Source: Streptomyces himalayensis subsp. himalayensis (GTDB lineage Bacteria > Actinomycetota > Actinomycetes > Streptomycetales > Streptomycetaceae). Taken from it: a stretch of DNA of 64,000 nt. Made by a program: the position numbers and the translations under genes. Where the stretch lies: positions 124,001-188,000 of the forward strand of contig NZ_JACEHE010000015.1 of the NCBI RefSeq assembly GCF_013778455.1, given 5' to 3'. Every line of letters begins with the position of its first letter. The first letter of the stretch is position 1. Positions 7,319 through 15,775 of this stretch are shown one piece after another. The notes under the pieces are model-generated. The model saw only the letters and a list, made by a program, of their open reading frames with translations. It ran no database searches and was not told the DNA's origin.

Positions 7319-8809
7319 GTGACGGCGACACCTTCACAGCCGTACACACCACAGCCGTTCACGCCGTATGTGCCGCCCAGTCAGTACGTGCGTCCCCGTC
7401 TTCGTAAGAGCACCACGGCCGACGCCGGGACCACGGCCGAGGCCGGGACCAGAGCAGCCGCCGGAATCAGGGCCGGTACGGCCGGCACCTTCCGCGACAT
7501 GGCCATCCTGTTCCTCCTCCCACTCCCCCTCCTCGCCGCGACGCTCCCGGCCGCGTTCGCCGGTGGCGGTACGCGGCGGTGGTTCGGCGGGCGTGGAGAG
7601 AGCCAGCGGGCCGAGGCGCAGGCCGCGAAGGATGCCGCCGCGGCCGCCTTCTACGAGCTGGACACGGCACAGCGCGATCTGCGGATCTCGATCGAGACGA
7701 TCACCGCGGTCGACGACTCCCCCGCGGCCCGGCGGGCGGTGTCCGACTTCGAGTCGCTGGGCCGCCGTATCGACGAGGCCAGCCTGCAGTACATCACCGC
7801 GGTAGACGCCCATGACCTCGACCGGGACGATCTCGAGGCCTCGGTGGCGGCGCGTGCCCGGACCGAGCTGACCAGGGCCAGGGACGAGCTGGGGAAGGTC
7901 AAGAAGGACCTCGACCGCTTCTCCGAGGGGCTCGGGCCGCTGCTCGACAAGGCCGAGACGCAGCTGGCGCGCCTGGCCCCGGCTGTCGAGCGGGCCCGGC
8001 AGTCGCTGCTGGCCGCAAGCAACGCCCTCGACGCGGTACGCGGATCGGGGCTGAAAGCCGACGATCTCGCCGCCCGGCTGGCCGTCCTCGGACCGGAGCT
8101 CACCAAACTCAACCAGGGCGCCGGGCGGCACGGCGTACCCGAGACCCTGCAGCGGGCCGAGCGAGTGGCGCGCGACGCGGAGGCCGTGCGGGCGGAGGCC
8201 GAGCGGCTGCCGGAACGGGCCGCAGAGATCGACCGCCGCCTCGTCTCGCTGCGAACGCGCGCGCAAGCCCTCACGACCCGCGCGGGGCAGGTCGACCCGG
8301 TGCTGAGCGAGCTGCGGCGCCGCTTCACGGCCGCGTGCTGGCAGGACCTGCAGCGGGTGCCGGAGCAGGCGGAGGAGAACGTCCGGCAGGCCGAGGCGAA
8401 GCTGAGGGAGGCGCAGCAGGCGCGTGAGGCGCAGCGCTGGCCGGATGCGACCTCGCTTCTCTCCACGGTACGGGCGCTGCTGAACGCGACAGACGAGGCG
8501 GTGTCGGCCGCCGGGGACCGGCTGCAGCGCCTCAACGCGGTGGCCAAGGACCCGCAGCAGGAGATCGAGCGCACCCGGTTCGCCATCCGCGACGCGCAGC
8601 GACTGGCGATGGCGGGCCGTCATACCCCCGATCCCCGGCATGCGCGACCGCTGGACGACTCCGTGGCCCGTCTCGAACGCGCCATCGCCACGCTGGAGGG
8701 GCGCCACCCCGACTACTGGCACTTCCTGACGGAGACGGAGGCTGTGCGGCGTGCGGTGGCGCGGGTTGTCGGCCAGATCCGGGACGAACGGGGGGCGGCG
8801 GGCGCCTGA
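7319..8809 (+). CDS. Membrane-anchored coiled-coil protein
   Basis: A 496-residue protein with a Pro/Tyr/Gln-rich start (about 1-30), an Ala/Gly-rich linker, one hydrophobic segment at about 62-82 (MAILFLLPLPLLAATLPAAF), and then about 390 residues of almost continuous charged heptad-like helix (for example ARARTELTRARDELGKVKKD and NVRQAEAKLREAQQAREAQR). A short, more ordered tail follows (HPDYWHFLTETEAVRRAV). This suggests a scaffold protein anchored in the membrane, of a type conserved in Streptomyces but without an assigned role. GTG 7319 is preceded by GGGGAGAGGGA. It is transcribed away from tRNA-Val. Confidence 0.8.
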   Translation: MTATPSQPYTPQPFTPYVPPSQYVRPRLRKSTTADAGTTAEAGTRAAAGIRAGTAGTFRDMAILFLLPLPLLAATLPAAFAGGGTRRWFGGRGESQRAEAQAAKDAAAAAFYELDTAQRDLRISIETITAVDDSPAARRAVSDFESLGRRIDEASLQYITAVDAHDLDRDDLEASVAARARTELTRARDELGKVKKDLDRFSEGLGPLLDKAETQLARLAPAVERARQSLLAASNALDAVRGSGLKADDLAARLAVLGPELTKLNQGAGRHGVPETLQRAERVARDAEAVRAEAERLPERAAEIDRRLVSLRTRAQALTTRAGQVDPVLSELRRRFTAACWQDLQRVPEQAEENVRQAEAKLREAQQAREAQRWPDATSLLSTVRALLNATDEAVSAAGDRLQRLNAVAKDPQQEIERTRFAIRDAQRLAMAGRHTPDPRHARPLDDSVARLERAIATLEGRHPDYWHFLTETEAVRRAVARVVGQIRDERGAAGA

Positions 8810-8850
8810 GCCCGCGCGACCCGGGGCGGCGATGTCGCCACAGCCCGTGC

Positions 8851-8921
8851 CGCGACTTCCACGCTCCTGGCCGCCCGGGACCCGTCCCGCGACTTCCACG
8901 CTCCTGGCCGCCCGGGACCCG
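8851..8921. repeat. 37-bp tandem duplication
   Basis: Two near-identical units begin CGCGACTTCCACGCTCCTGG at 8851 and 8888, each followed by CCGCCCGGGACCCGT. The copies are adjacent and lie in the 258-base gap between the coiled-coil gene and the DUF4383 gene. Confidence 0.85.
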
Positions 8922-9067
8922 TGCCGATGCAGCGCGGCCCGCACGAGGTTGGCGATGTCCGGGCCCCAGGCGGATCCTGGTGTTACGTACGCGGCGCGGC
9001 GCCATGCCGCGCCTCCCCGCGATACATCCCGTACGCGCGGCCTCCGCGAGCGGCAAGGAGGGCGGAC

Positions 9068-9697
9068 ATGGCAACGCACATACTTCACCCGGAGACCAAG
9101 CGGCACTTCAGTCTCGACGAGCATCTGCCCGTCGACCACCGCCTCAGCAAGTTCTACCGCGTCGGCGCAGGTCTGATGGGTCTCGTACTGGTCGCCTTCG
9201 GGATCTTCGGGCTCATCGGCAAGGTCGGCTTCTTCGACACGCGCGGCGACACGGTCGCCGGGCTGAGTACCAACGGCGCGCTGAGCGTGCTGTCGATCTG
9301 CATCGGGCTTCTGCTCTTCGTCGGGATGGTGATCGGCGGGAACTTCGCCTCGACGGTCAACATGATCGTCGGCGTCGCCTTCATCCTGAGCGGCTTCGTC
9401 AACCTCGCCCTGCTGGACACGAGCTTCAACTTCCTCGCCTTCCGCATCCCGAATGTGCTGTTCAGCTTCGTCGTCGGCGTGATGCTGATGTTCTTCGGCA
9501 TGTACGGCCGGGTCGGATCGGCCCTGCCGCACGACAACCCGTACTGGCGTCAGCGCCATCCGGAACAGGCGGCCGAGGAGGAACGGCAGCGCTCGCTGCC
9601 CGGGCGCGGCCACCTGAGGCCGGACCCCAGTCTGGACGCCGGTGCCGACAGCAGCACCAGCAGGGGCGTCGCACCAGGGCGGCCACCGCAGCGGTGA
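9068..9697 (+). CDS. DUF4383 domain membrane protein
   Basis: A 209-residue integral membrane protein with four hydrophobic segments: about 30-52 (GAGLMGLVLVAFGIFGLIGK), 72-93 (LSVLSICIGLLLFVGMVIGG), 96-116 (ASTVNMIVGVAFILSGFVNL) and 125-148 (NFLAFRIPNVLFSFVVGVML). The order and the internal pattern match the DUF4383 family common in actinomycetes. The tail after residue 155 is hydrophilic and low complexity. The ATG follows AAGGAGGG with ideal spacing. No function is known for the family. Confidence 0.82.
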   Translation: MATHILHPETKRHFSLDEHLPVDHRLSKFYRVGAGLMGLVLVAFGIFGLIGKVGFFDTRGDTVAGLSTNGALSVLSICIGLLLFVGMVIGGNFASTVNMIVGVAFILSGFVNLALLDTSFNFLAFRIPNVLFSFVVGVMLMFFGMYGRVGSALPHDNPYWRQRHPEQAAEEERQRSLPGRGHLRPDPSLDAGADSSTSRGVAPGRPPQR

Positions 9698-9782
9698 CCA
9701 CGTGAACGCGGTGGCCGAGCGCGCTCCATAACCGTCCGCGGTACTCCGTGCCGTCCCCGCACCCGCCCGATACTCTGTGGGC

Positions 9783-10019
9783 ATGCCTCGCTACGAGTAC
9801 CGCTGCCGGACCTGCGGCGACACCTTTGAACTGAGCCGTCCGATGGCCGAGTCGTCCGACCCCGCGGACTGCCCCGCCGGGCACGACGACACCGTCAAGC
9901 TGCTCTCGACAGTCGCGGTCGGCGGTACGGCGTCGGCGTCGGCCGCCTCCGGCCGCACCAGCCCCGGCGGTGGTGCCGGTGGCGGTGGCGGTTGCTGCGG
10001 CGGAGGCTGCTGCGGCTGA
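9783..10019 (+). CDS. FmdB family zinc-ribbon protein
   Basis: A 78-residue protein starting MPRYEYRCRTCGDTFELSRP, the signature of FmdB-type zinc ribbons. CxxC at residues 7-10 and the later CPAGH provide metal ligands. The tail from about residue 55 is Gly/Ser-rich and ends in a Cys/Gly run (GGCCGGGCCG). The ATG at 9783 matches the family start; a GTG six bases upstream is possible. FmdB proteins are called putative regulatory proteins from the formamidase operon of Methylophilus, but their role in actinomycetes is unknown. Confidence 0.88.
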   Translation: MPRYEYRCRTCGDTFELSRPMAESSDPADCPAGHDDTVKLLSTVAVGGTASASAASGRTSPGGGAGGGGGCCGGGCCG

Positions 10020-10076
10020 CCGCCGCGCTATCCGACGTGTGGGCTCGACGCCGCCACCAGGCGGCGTCGCTCACGT

Positions 10077-10266
10077 CTTCCGGACATGCACATCTTCCGG
10101 ACGTGGCTGACACCTTCCGGACGTGGCTGACACCTTCCGGACGTGGCTGACACCTTCCGGACGTGGCTGACACCTTCCGGACGTGGCTCACACTTCCGGA
10201 CGTGGCTCACACTTCCGGACGTGGCTCACACCTCCGGGCCTCACTCACACCTCCGGGCCTCACTCA
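10077..10266. repeat. Minisatellite downstream of and including the stop codon
   Basis: About ten units of 19-20 bp run leftward from the stop codon of the O-methyltransferase gene. Nearest the gene are two units CACCTCCGGGCCTCACTCA, then two CACTTCCGGACGTGGCTCA, then about five CACCTTCCGGACGTGGCTGA and a degenerate end. The gene's own last bases (plus strand TCACACCTTCCGGGCC) are the parent sequence, so the array was seeded by the end of the coding region. Confidence 0.9.
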
Positions 10267-10923
10267 CACCTTCCGGGCCAGCGTCAGCCCGTCCGCCACC
10301 GCGAGCATCACACTCTCGACCCGCTCGTCGGCCTTCACCCGCTCGTTGAACTCCTTGATCGCCGCCGCCGGCCCGGTGGCCTCGGGATCGGTCACGCCGC
10401 CGTGCAGGAAGACGTTGTCCACGACGAGCAGCCCGCCCTGGCGCATCCTCGGCACCAGGGCGTCCCAGTACCCGACGTAGTTCTCCTTGTCCGCGTCGAT
10501 GAACGCCATGTCGATGCTCGGCTCCGCCGGCAGCGCGGCCAGCGTCTCCAGCGCGGGTGCGATCCGCAGCTCGATCTTGTCCTCGACACCGGCCTTCGCC
10601 CAGGCCTCGCGCGCGTGCTTGGTCCACTCCTCCGAGACGTCGCAGGTCAGCAGCGTGCCGTCGGGTGGCAGCGCCTGCGCCATGGACAGGGCCGACAGTC
10701 CCGTGAAGGTACCGACCTCCACGATCCGCCGGGCTCCGGTCAACCGTACGAGGAACGCCAGCAGCGGCCCCTGCTCCTGAGCGACCTGTTTGCCCGCCAC
10801 CAGCGGGAGCTGGGTGTGGGTGACGTCGACGAGCATGCGCTGCACCGGGTCGAGCGGGGGATTGTGCCCGAGCATGTACGCGTACAGCTCTTCGGTCAGC
10901 GGAGTGCTCTTGCTGTGGGTCAC
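10264..10923 (-). CDS. SAM-dependent O-methyltransferase
   Basis: A 219-residue class I methyltransferase of the caffeoyl-CoA/catechol type (Methyltransf_3). The SAM motif I is RRIVEVGTFTGLSALSMAQA, with LLTCDVSEEW as motif II. The metal and catalytic region is MAFIDADKENYVGYWDALVP followed by GGLLVVDNVFLHG, the conserved D-x-D-K-x-x-Y and V-x-D-N-x-L. These enzymes methylate a catechol-like hydroxyl using a divalent metal. GTG 10923 follows GAGGAGATCCAC; the frame is open further upstream without similarity. The gene ends in the 20-bp minisatellite. The substrate cannot be inferred. Confidence 0.88.
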   Translation of the reverse strand: MTHSKSTPLTEELYAYMLGHNPPLDPVQRMLVDVTHTQLPLVAGKQVAQEQGPLLAFLVRLTGARRIVEVGTFTGLSALSMAQALPPDGTLLTCDVSEEWTKHAREAWAKAGVEDKIELRIAPALETLAALPAEPSIDMAFIDADKENYVGYWDALVPRMRQGGLLVVDNVFLHGGVTDPEATGPAAAIKEFNERVKADERVESVMLAVADGLTLARKV

Positions 10924-11026
10924 GTGGATCTCCTCGCTCAGCTCTCGCAGGGTGGAGTACCGCCGGCTCTCTGCGAGAGTAGTCCTCCCCCGGCGGGCAA
11001 CACCGGGCAACAGCGGGCAAAGAGAA

Positions 11027-11083
11027 CCTCAGGCACCGTTCGAAGAGATACGAAGAGACCCTCAGGCACCGAAGAGAGCCTCA
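11027..11083. repeat. Stop-codon-seeded triplicate after the HAD gene
   Basis: On the minus strand, the gene end GTCTGAGGCTCTCTTCGGTG is followed by CTGAGGGTCTCTTCG and, after a short insertion, GGTGCCTGAGGTTCTCTT. CTGAGGnTCTCTT thus occurs three times, the first containing the true TGA. Confidence 0.7.
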
Positions 11084-11911
11084 GACCTCTCCGTCGCCCG
11101 CAGCGGCCCCAACGACCCCCGCAGCGAACCGCCGCAGGATCTCCTCACCCGCGGCGACCCCCCGCTCCGCGAGAGCGGTGATCCCGGGTGCCGTCCAGCC
11201 GGTGTCCGCGAGTTCGCCGTGGCCGGGGCGCCAGGCCCGGTCGGCGGCGAGCAGGAGGTCGGCGTCGAGGAGGGAGTCCCCGGCTGCAAGGGTGAGTTCG
11301 GCGCCGGTGCGGCGGGCGAGCTCGTACACCGCGGCACTCTTGGTGAGCGGCTTCGGCACGGCGTAGATCTTGCGGCCCTGGAGGGAGACGGTCCAGCCCT
11401 TGCCGTCGGCCCAGTCGGCGAGCTCCTTGACCCAGCCCTCGGGGAGCAGGTCCCGCTCGACGACGAGATAGGCGAAGAGGTCCTCCGCGACGCGCTCCTT
11501 GCGCAACCAGGACGCGTCGGCGGTGGCGAGCATGTGGGCGCGAACCTCGTCGAGCGAGGCGCACTCGTCGGCGAGCCGGGCATCGACCTGCCGCCGCCAG
11601 TCGCGGTCGGAGACGCCGTCGACGAGCAGATGGCCGCCGTTGGCGCAGATCGCGTACCGCGGCTGCGGGCCGGGGAGGCGGATGCGGCCGTACTGCTTGC
11701 GGGTGCGGGTGGTGGTCGGGACGACGACGGCCGTGCGGGACAGCTCGGCGAGGAGACCGGCAGCCGTCTCCGTCATGTACGACAGGGGCTTGCTCTCGTG
11801 GACCTCGACGCAGAGCAGCCGCGGTGCCTCGGCGTCGGGCATGCCGAGGGCGAGCGCCGCGCTGGAGTAGATGAGCGTGCGGTCGAGGTCGCTGGCGACG
11901 AGCACCGTCAT
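11081..11911 (-). CDS. HAD family hydrolase of the Ter locus
   Basis: A 276-residue Cof/trehalose-phosphatase-like HAD protein. Motif I is VASDLDRTLIYSS (nucleophile Asp8, Asp10). TTTRTRKQYGRI is near motif II, KSAAVYELARR supplies the motif III lysine, and AGDSLLDADLLLAAD is motif IV. The start ATG overlaps the stop of the upstream phosphoribosyltransferase gene by one base (TGATG), so the two are translationally coupled. HAD phosphatases recur in Ter-associated operons predicted (Anantharaman, Iyer and Aravind 2012) to make a nucleoside-like compound, and this gene fits that position as the dephosphorylating step. The exact substrate is unknown. Confidence 0.85.
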   Translation of the reverse strand: MTVLVASDLDRTLIYSSAALALGMPDAEAPRLLCVEVHESKPLSYMTETAAGLLAELSRTAVVVPTTTRTRKQYGRIRLPGPQPRYAICANGGHLLVDGVSDRDWRRQVDARLADECASLDEVRAHMLATADASWLRKERVAEDLFAYLVVERDLLPEGWVKELADWADGKGWTVSLQGRKIYAVPKPLTKSAAVYELARRTGAELTLAAGDSLLDADLLLAADRAWRPGHGELADTGWTAPGITALAERGVAAGEEILRRFAAGVVGAAAGDGEV

Positions 11912-14403
11912 CAGTTGCTCACCGCCTTGCCGTCGGCGCCCGTGGCGCCCCGTGTGTACTTGGGGTGGATCAACCCCACGCAGCTGTACGGGAGTTCTGA
12001 CACTTCCTCCACCGGGACGCCGCGTTGTTCGGCCAGCAGCCTCACATGGTCGAGGTCGGCGCCCGCACCGCTGTGGGCGAGGATCTTCCAGGGGACGCGG
12101 CGCAGCAGCACGCGCGTCGTCTCGCCGACCCCCGGCTTGACGAGGTTCACGTCGTGGATCCCGTACTCCTCGCTGATCCGCTCGACGGCGGCCCAGCCCT
12201 CCCAGGTGGGGGCCCGATCCGCGGAGAGCAGCTCCTTGACCTGCGATTCCACGGCGTCGGCGACCTCGTCGAAGCGGGCCGCGACGACGTCCAGGAAGGC
12301 GCCCGAGACGTCCGCGTCCGCGAGCTCCCGATAGAACTTCGCGCCGTGGTAGTCGTCCGCGCCGACCAGGTCGGCGCGGAGCACGGTGCGCGATATCAGG
12401 CCGGAGACCGTGGAGTTGAGGCACGCGGAGGGGATGAGGAAGTCCTCGCGGGTGCCGTAGGTGCGGACGCACGAGCCGGGGTCGGCGAGCACGGCGATCT
12501 CCGGGTCGAACCCGCTGACCCCCTCCGCCTTCTCGAACTCCACCAGGGCCTGGGCGAGTTCCCGTGTGATGGCTCCCTTGCCGGTCCAGCCGTCCACGAA
12601 GACGACGTCGGCCGGGTCGTGGTGGGCGGCCAGCCAGCGCAAGGCGTTGGCGTCGATGCCGCGTCCGCGCACGATGGAGACGGCGTAGTGGTGCAGATCG
12701 AGGCCGTGGCGGTGCTGGGCCCAGCGGCGCATCAGTACGCCGACGGGCGTGCCGGCCCGGGCGAGCGAGACCAGCACGGGGCGGGGTGACCGCTCGGCGA
12801 GCACGGTCTCCGTCACGACGCCGACCGCCTGTGCGATACGGGTGGCCGAGGCCTCCAGGGCGGCGTGGAAGAGCTCCTGGTACGCGGGGCTCGGCTGGTA
12901 CTCCACGGGCAGCGACTCGGCGTAGTGCGCGCCGCCGCTCTGGATGGCCTCCTCGCGCTCCTCCGTCGGCGCCTCGAGCGGGGCGTCCGAGAGGTCCTGG
13001 AGCAGCCAGCCGACCTCGTCGGGTGCGTACGAGGAGAAGGCCGGGCCGCGGAGGGGCTCTGGCAGCATGGAGTGCCTTTCGGTGGCGCGCGGGCGCCCGG
13101 GGGCGCGCGACGGAACGTACGCGGCGGCGTACGACGGGACGTAGGACGGGACGACGGCCAGCACGACGTGCGGGGCGTGCGCGGCGAGCTGCGCCAGCAG
13201 GCCGTCAGGCGCGTGCAGTTCGGGGGTGTCGGCCGCGGAGTCGACGACGGCGACGACGGCGTCGAAGCCCGCCCCCGCGACGTTGTAGGCGTAGCGCTCG
13301 CCGGGTCCGTCGTCCGGGGCGTCGTGGGCGGGGAAGACGATGCGGCTGCGTATCGCATAGCCGGGGTCGTCGACCGCCAGGACGGGTGAGCGGGTCGTCG
13401 TGGAGTACCGGACGTCGGCCTCCAGGGTGCGCTCCAGCTCCCCGGCCAGCCGGAGAGGCGCGTACATCAGCTCCTCGAAGCCGAGGACGAGGACGCGCCG
13501 GGCGTCGCCGGGCAGGGCGGCGGCAATAGGTTCCGCCATGGCGGGCAGGGCGTGCTCCAGGCGCTCGCGGTGCGCGGGCGTGAAGCCGTGGCGTCCGCCG
13601 TCGGGCACGTCCTGCGGCCAGTGCAGCTCGACGCGCGTGGCCGCCGCAGCAGCCCCTGCGGCCCGGACGCCCTGCTGCTGCGCCGACTCGTACGCGGCGA
13701 CCAGCTCCTGGCCCTTCTGCAGCACCCCCTCCGGGAGCCGCACCGTCCCGCTCGCCGCCGTCACGAGGTCCACGCGCGCGTCGATCTCGCGGGCGAACTC
13801 GTCGAGGCGTCCCTGGTCGGCGGTCGAGCGCATGTCGACGAGGGCCACGATCACGTACCGCTCGCGCGGGTAGCGGCCGTGGAGGGCGCGGATGGTGTTG
13901 AGCACCGTGTTCCCGGTGGAGAACTCGTCGTCCACCAGCACCAGGGGGCCGTCGCCCGCGAGCAGCGTGGGGTCCTCGGGCAGCAGCAGATGCGAGGTGG
14001 CGTGCGAGTGCGACTCCTCGAAGCCGCCGGCCTGCGCTACTCCCGGCACGGAGCGCCGCGTCGAGTGCAGATACGAGGCGAGCCCCACGCCGTCGGCGAC
14101 CGAGTGGCCGAGCCCGGTGGCCGTCTCCGCGTACCCGAGGACCACGGCGCGCCCTGCCTCGTCGGCGCCGAGCAGCTCCCGCACCCGCTCGCCGAGCTCG
14201 AACCCCTGGCCGTACACCACCGCCGGCGACTGCGGCACATGCTTGCCCAGGACGTTCGACACGAGCAGATGCGCCCGCTTGGGGTTGCGCCGCAGCGCGA
14301 GACCCAGCAGGTCGTGCAGCTTCTCGTCGCCCTCGAGCTCGACACCGAGCCGCTGGGCGACCCACGTCCCGGACCACACCACGTTGTTCACAGTTCCTTG
14401 CAT
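11911..14403 (-). CDS. Double phosphoribosyltransferase fusion (PRTase_2-TRSP plus PRTase_1/StiP-PELOTA)
   Basis: An 830-residue protein joining two Ter-operon families usually described separately. Residues 1 to about 215 form PRTase_2, with PRPP loop VLVDDEFSTGNT at 155-166; about 235-440 fit the TRSP domain (TRVELHWPQDVP, RVLVLGFEELMYAPL). From 446, MLPEPLRGPAFSSYAPDEVG opens the PRTase_1 family (also annotated cysteine protease StiP), with a second PRPP loop VFVDGWTGKG at 600-610 and a PELOTA-like tail from about 755. The linker (VPSYVPSYAAAYVPS) is repetitive. An ATG at 13068 with GAAAGG upstream would start the second half alone, so both a fusion and a separate StiP protein are possible. 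It starts three bases after the lyase stop and overlaps the HAD gene. Confidence 0.85.
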   Translation of the reverse strand: MQGTVNNVVWSGTWVAQRLGVELEGDEKLHDLLGLALRRNPKRAHLLVSNVLGKHVPQSPAVVYGQGFELGERVRELLGADEAGRAVVLGYAETATGLGHSVADGVGLASYLHSTRRSVPGVAQAGGFEESHSHATSHLLLPEDPTLLAGDGPLVLVDDEFSTGNTVLNTIRALHGRYPRERYVIVALVDMRSTADQGRLDEFAREIDARVDLVTAASGTVRLPEGVLQKGQELVAAYESAQQQGVRAAGAAAAATRVELHWPQDVPDGGRHGFTPAHRERLEHALPAMAEPIAAALPGDARRVLVLGFEELMYAPLRLAGELERTLEADVRYSTTTRSPVLAVDDPGYAIRSRIVFPAHDAPDDGPGERYAYNVAGAGFDAVVAVVDSAADTPELHAPDGLLAQLAAHAPHVVLAVVPSYVPSYAAAYVPSRAPGRPRATERHSMLPEPLRGPAFSSYAPDEVGWLLQDLSDAPLEAPTEEREEAIQSGGAHYAESLPVEYQPSPAYQELFHAALEASATRIAQAVGVVTETVLAERSPRPVLVSLARAGTPVGVLMRRWAQHRHGLDLHHYAVSIVRGRGIDANALRWLAAHHDPADVVFVDGWTGKGAITRELAQALVEFEKAEGVSGFDPEIAVLADPGSCVRTYGTREDFLIPSACLNSTVSGLISRTVLRADLVGADDYHGAKFYRELADADVSGAFLDVVAARFDEVADAVESQVKELLSADRAPTWEGWAAVERISEEYGIHDVNLVKPGVGETTRVLLRRVPWKILAHSGAGADLDHVRLLAEQRGVPVEEVSELPYSCVGLIHPKYTRGATGADGKAVSN

Positions 14404-14406
14404 TCC

Positions 14407-15588
14407 TCAGTCGACCAGACCGGCGGTGAGCAGCTCGACGAAGCTGACATCCTCCTTGACGACGCCGAAGACCTCGGCGCGCTGCATGGTGCGCTCGGCC
14501 CATGCGCGGTGCGGCTTCACCTCGTTCATCTTGTTCGTGTACGCGGACCGCATGACGCCTCCGCCGCACCGCTCGGGCCGCAGGATGTCCTGTGCGTCGC
14601 TGAACTCCTCATGGCTGACGACCGACAGCGCGTGCACGGGCAGCACGTGCGACGGGTGGATGCAGGTCTTGCCGAGCAGGCCGTTGGCGTGGTCGAGGGC
14701 GATCTCGCGGAGCAGGCCGTCCATGTCGTGCTCGATGAGCGTCTCGCGCAGGTCCTCCGCGCGGCCCTCGAGGAAGGGGCTGCGGCGCAGCTGGGGCTTG
14801 AACATGCGTTCCTGGACCCGGAAGTACTCCCACACCGGTCCCGTCACCGTGAAACCCGTGCCGTCGGCCCGGCCCAGCAGATTGACCACGTCGGCGATCA
14901 CGGAGGCCACGATCCGCACGTCGTACGCGGTCATGTCGGGCGACCTGCGCAGCCCGTACGCCGAGCAGAAGTCGGTGACGCCGAGCCGCAGCGCGAGCAC
15001 GCGCTCCCGGTACTTGTCGACGGTGCGGAAGATGCCCGTCAGCGTTTCTACGCGCGTTTCCAGGTGCAGAAGCTCAGGCGACTCCAGCACGGGCATCGCG
15101 AAGAGCCGGAGCCCGCTCGCGGCCTCCGTCGCGGCGATCGCCTCGAGAAAGGGCACGCCGCGCTCCTCGGTGAACTTGGGCAGCACGAAGCCGGACACCA
15201 GCCGGGCCGCGGCACCGAGGCGCTGAACGAGGTTCGGGATCTGCTCGGGGGCGCGGACCCGGACGAACAGGAGCGGCAGCTCCTGGTCCCCGGCCACTAC
15301 GGTGGGGCGCTCCGCGAGGTCGCTGAACTGACGTACGAGGTTCTCCTCGGCGTCCCGGACATCCGCGTCGCCGATCGAGTCTTCGAGGCACACCACCATG
15401 GAGACGACACCCCGGCCGGCCTGCTTGACGATGTCGTCGGCCAGGCGTGGTCTGGTCGCCGGGCTGTACAGGGTCGCGCCGAGGGCCACGGAGAGGATCC
15501 GCGCCGGAGAGCCGGCAGTGAAGTCGCACGGCTCCTGGTGGAAGAGGCGCTGACGCACCTCAGGGGCGATGTGCCCGAAATGACGCAT
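14407..15588 (-). CDS. HpcH/HpaI (CitE-like) aldolase/lyase of the Ter locus
   Basis: A 393-residue member of the HpcH/HpaI/citrate-lyase beta superfamily, TIM barrel. Recognisable blocks are GATLYSPATRPRLADDI near the N-terminus, VVCLEDSIGDADV (the CLED metal-site motif), LFVRVRAPEQIPNLV, GFVLPKFTEERG, LRLGVTDFCSAYGLRR, and KTCIHPSHVLPVHAL near the C-terminus. These lyases cleave or form C-C bonds with CoA- or keto-acid substrates; in Ter operons this member is thought to serve nucleoside-like metabolite synthesis. ATG 15588 was chosen because GGGGAG lies upstream; an ATG at 15648 lacks a ribosome site. It is first of three tightly packed minus-strand genes and is divergent from a terD-like gene. 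Confidence 0.86.
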   Translation of the reverse strand: MRHFGHIAPEVRQRLFHQEPCDFTAGSPARILSVALGATLYSPATRPRLADDIVKQAGRGVVSMVVCLEDSIGDADVRDAEENLVRQFSDLAERPTVVAGDQELPLLFVRVRAPEQIPNLVQRLGAAARLVSGFVLPKFTEERGVPFLEAIAATEAASGLRLFAMPVLESPELLHLETRVETLTGIFRTVDKYRERVLALRLGVTDFCSAYGLRRSPDMTAYDVRIVASVIADVVNLLGRADGTGFTVTGPVWEYFRVQERMFKPQLRRSPFLEGRAEDLRETLIEHDMDGLLREIALDHANGLLGKTCIHPSHVLPVHALSVVSHEEFSDAQDILRPERCGGGVMRSAYTNKMNEVKPHRAWAERTMQRAEVFGVVKEDVSFVELLTAGLVD

Positions 15589-15775
15589 GTGACTCCCCGT
15601 ATCGCCAAGGTGGCTCGTTGATGGTGGCCGGTAATAGTACGTAGACATCCGTGTCAGAGGTTCCCGCCGGCCATGAAATTCAGGTAACCCGCCCATGTCG
15701 GAAGTGCGCAAGACGAAAGTCGGCCCTGGGAACCCCGCGTTGTCCCCACCCGTACCGGGAGGGCAGGATGACCGC

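Noticed and set aside
7334..9784. Very long minus-strand open frame opposite the coiled-coil and DUF4383 genes
   Set aside because: It has no recognisable domain or ribosome site and lies opposite two well-supported genes. High GC keeps antisense frames open.
10077..10266. Possible CRISPR array
   Set aside because: Repeats of 19-20 bp are directly adjacent with no unique spacers, and no cas genes are present. It is a minisatellite.
13068..13100. Separate start of a StiP/PRTase_1 gene
   Set aside because: A ribosome-site-like GAAAGG and ATG are present, but no stop separates the upstream frame, so a single fused gene is annotated and the alternative is noted there.
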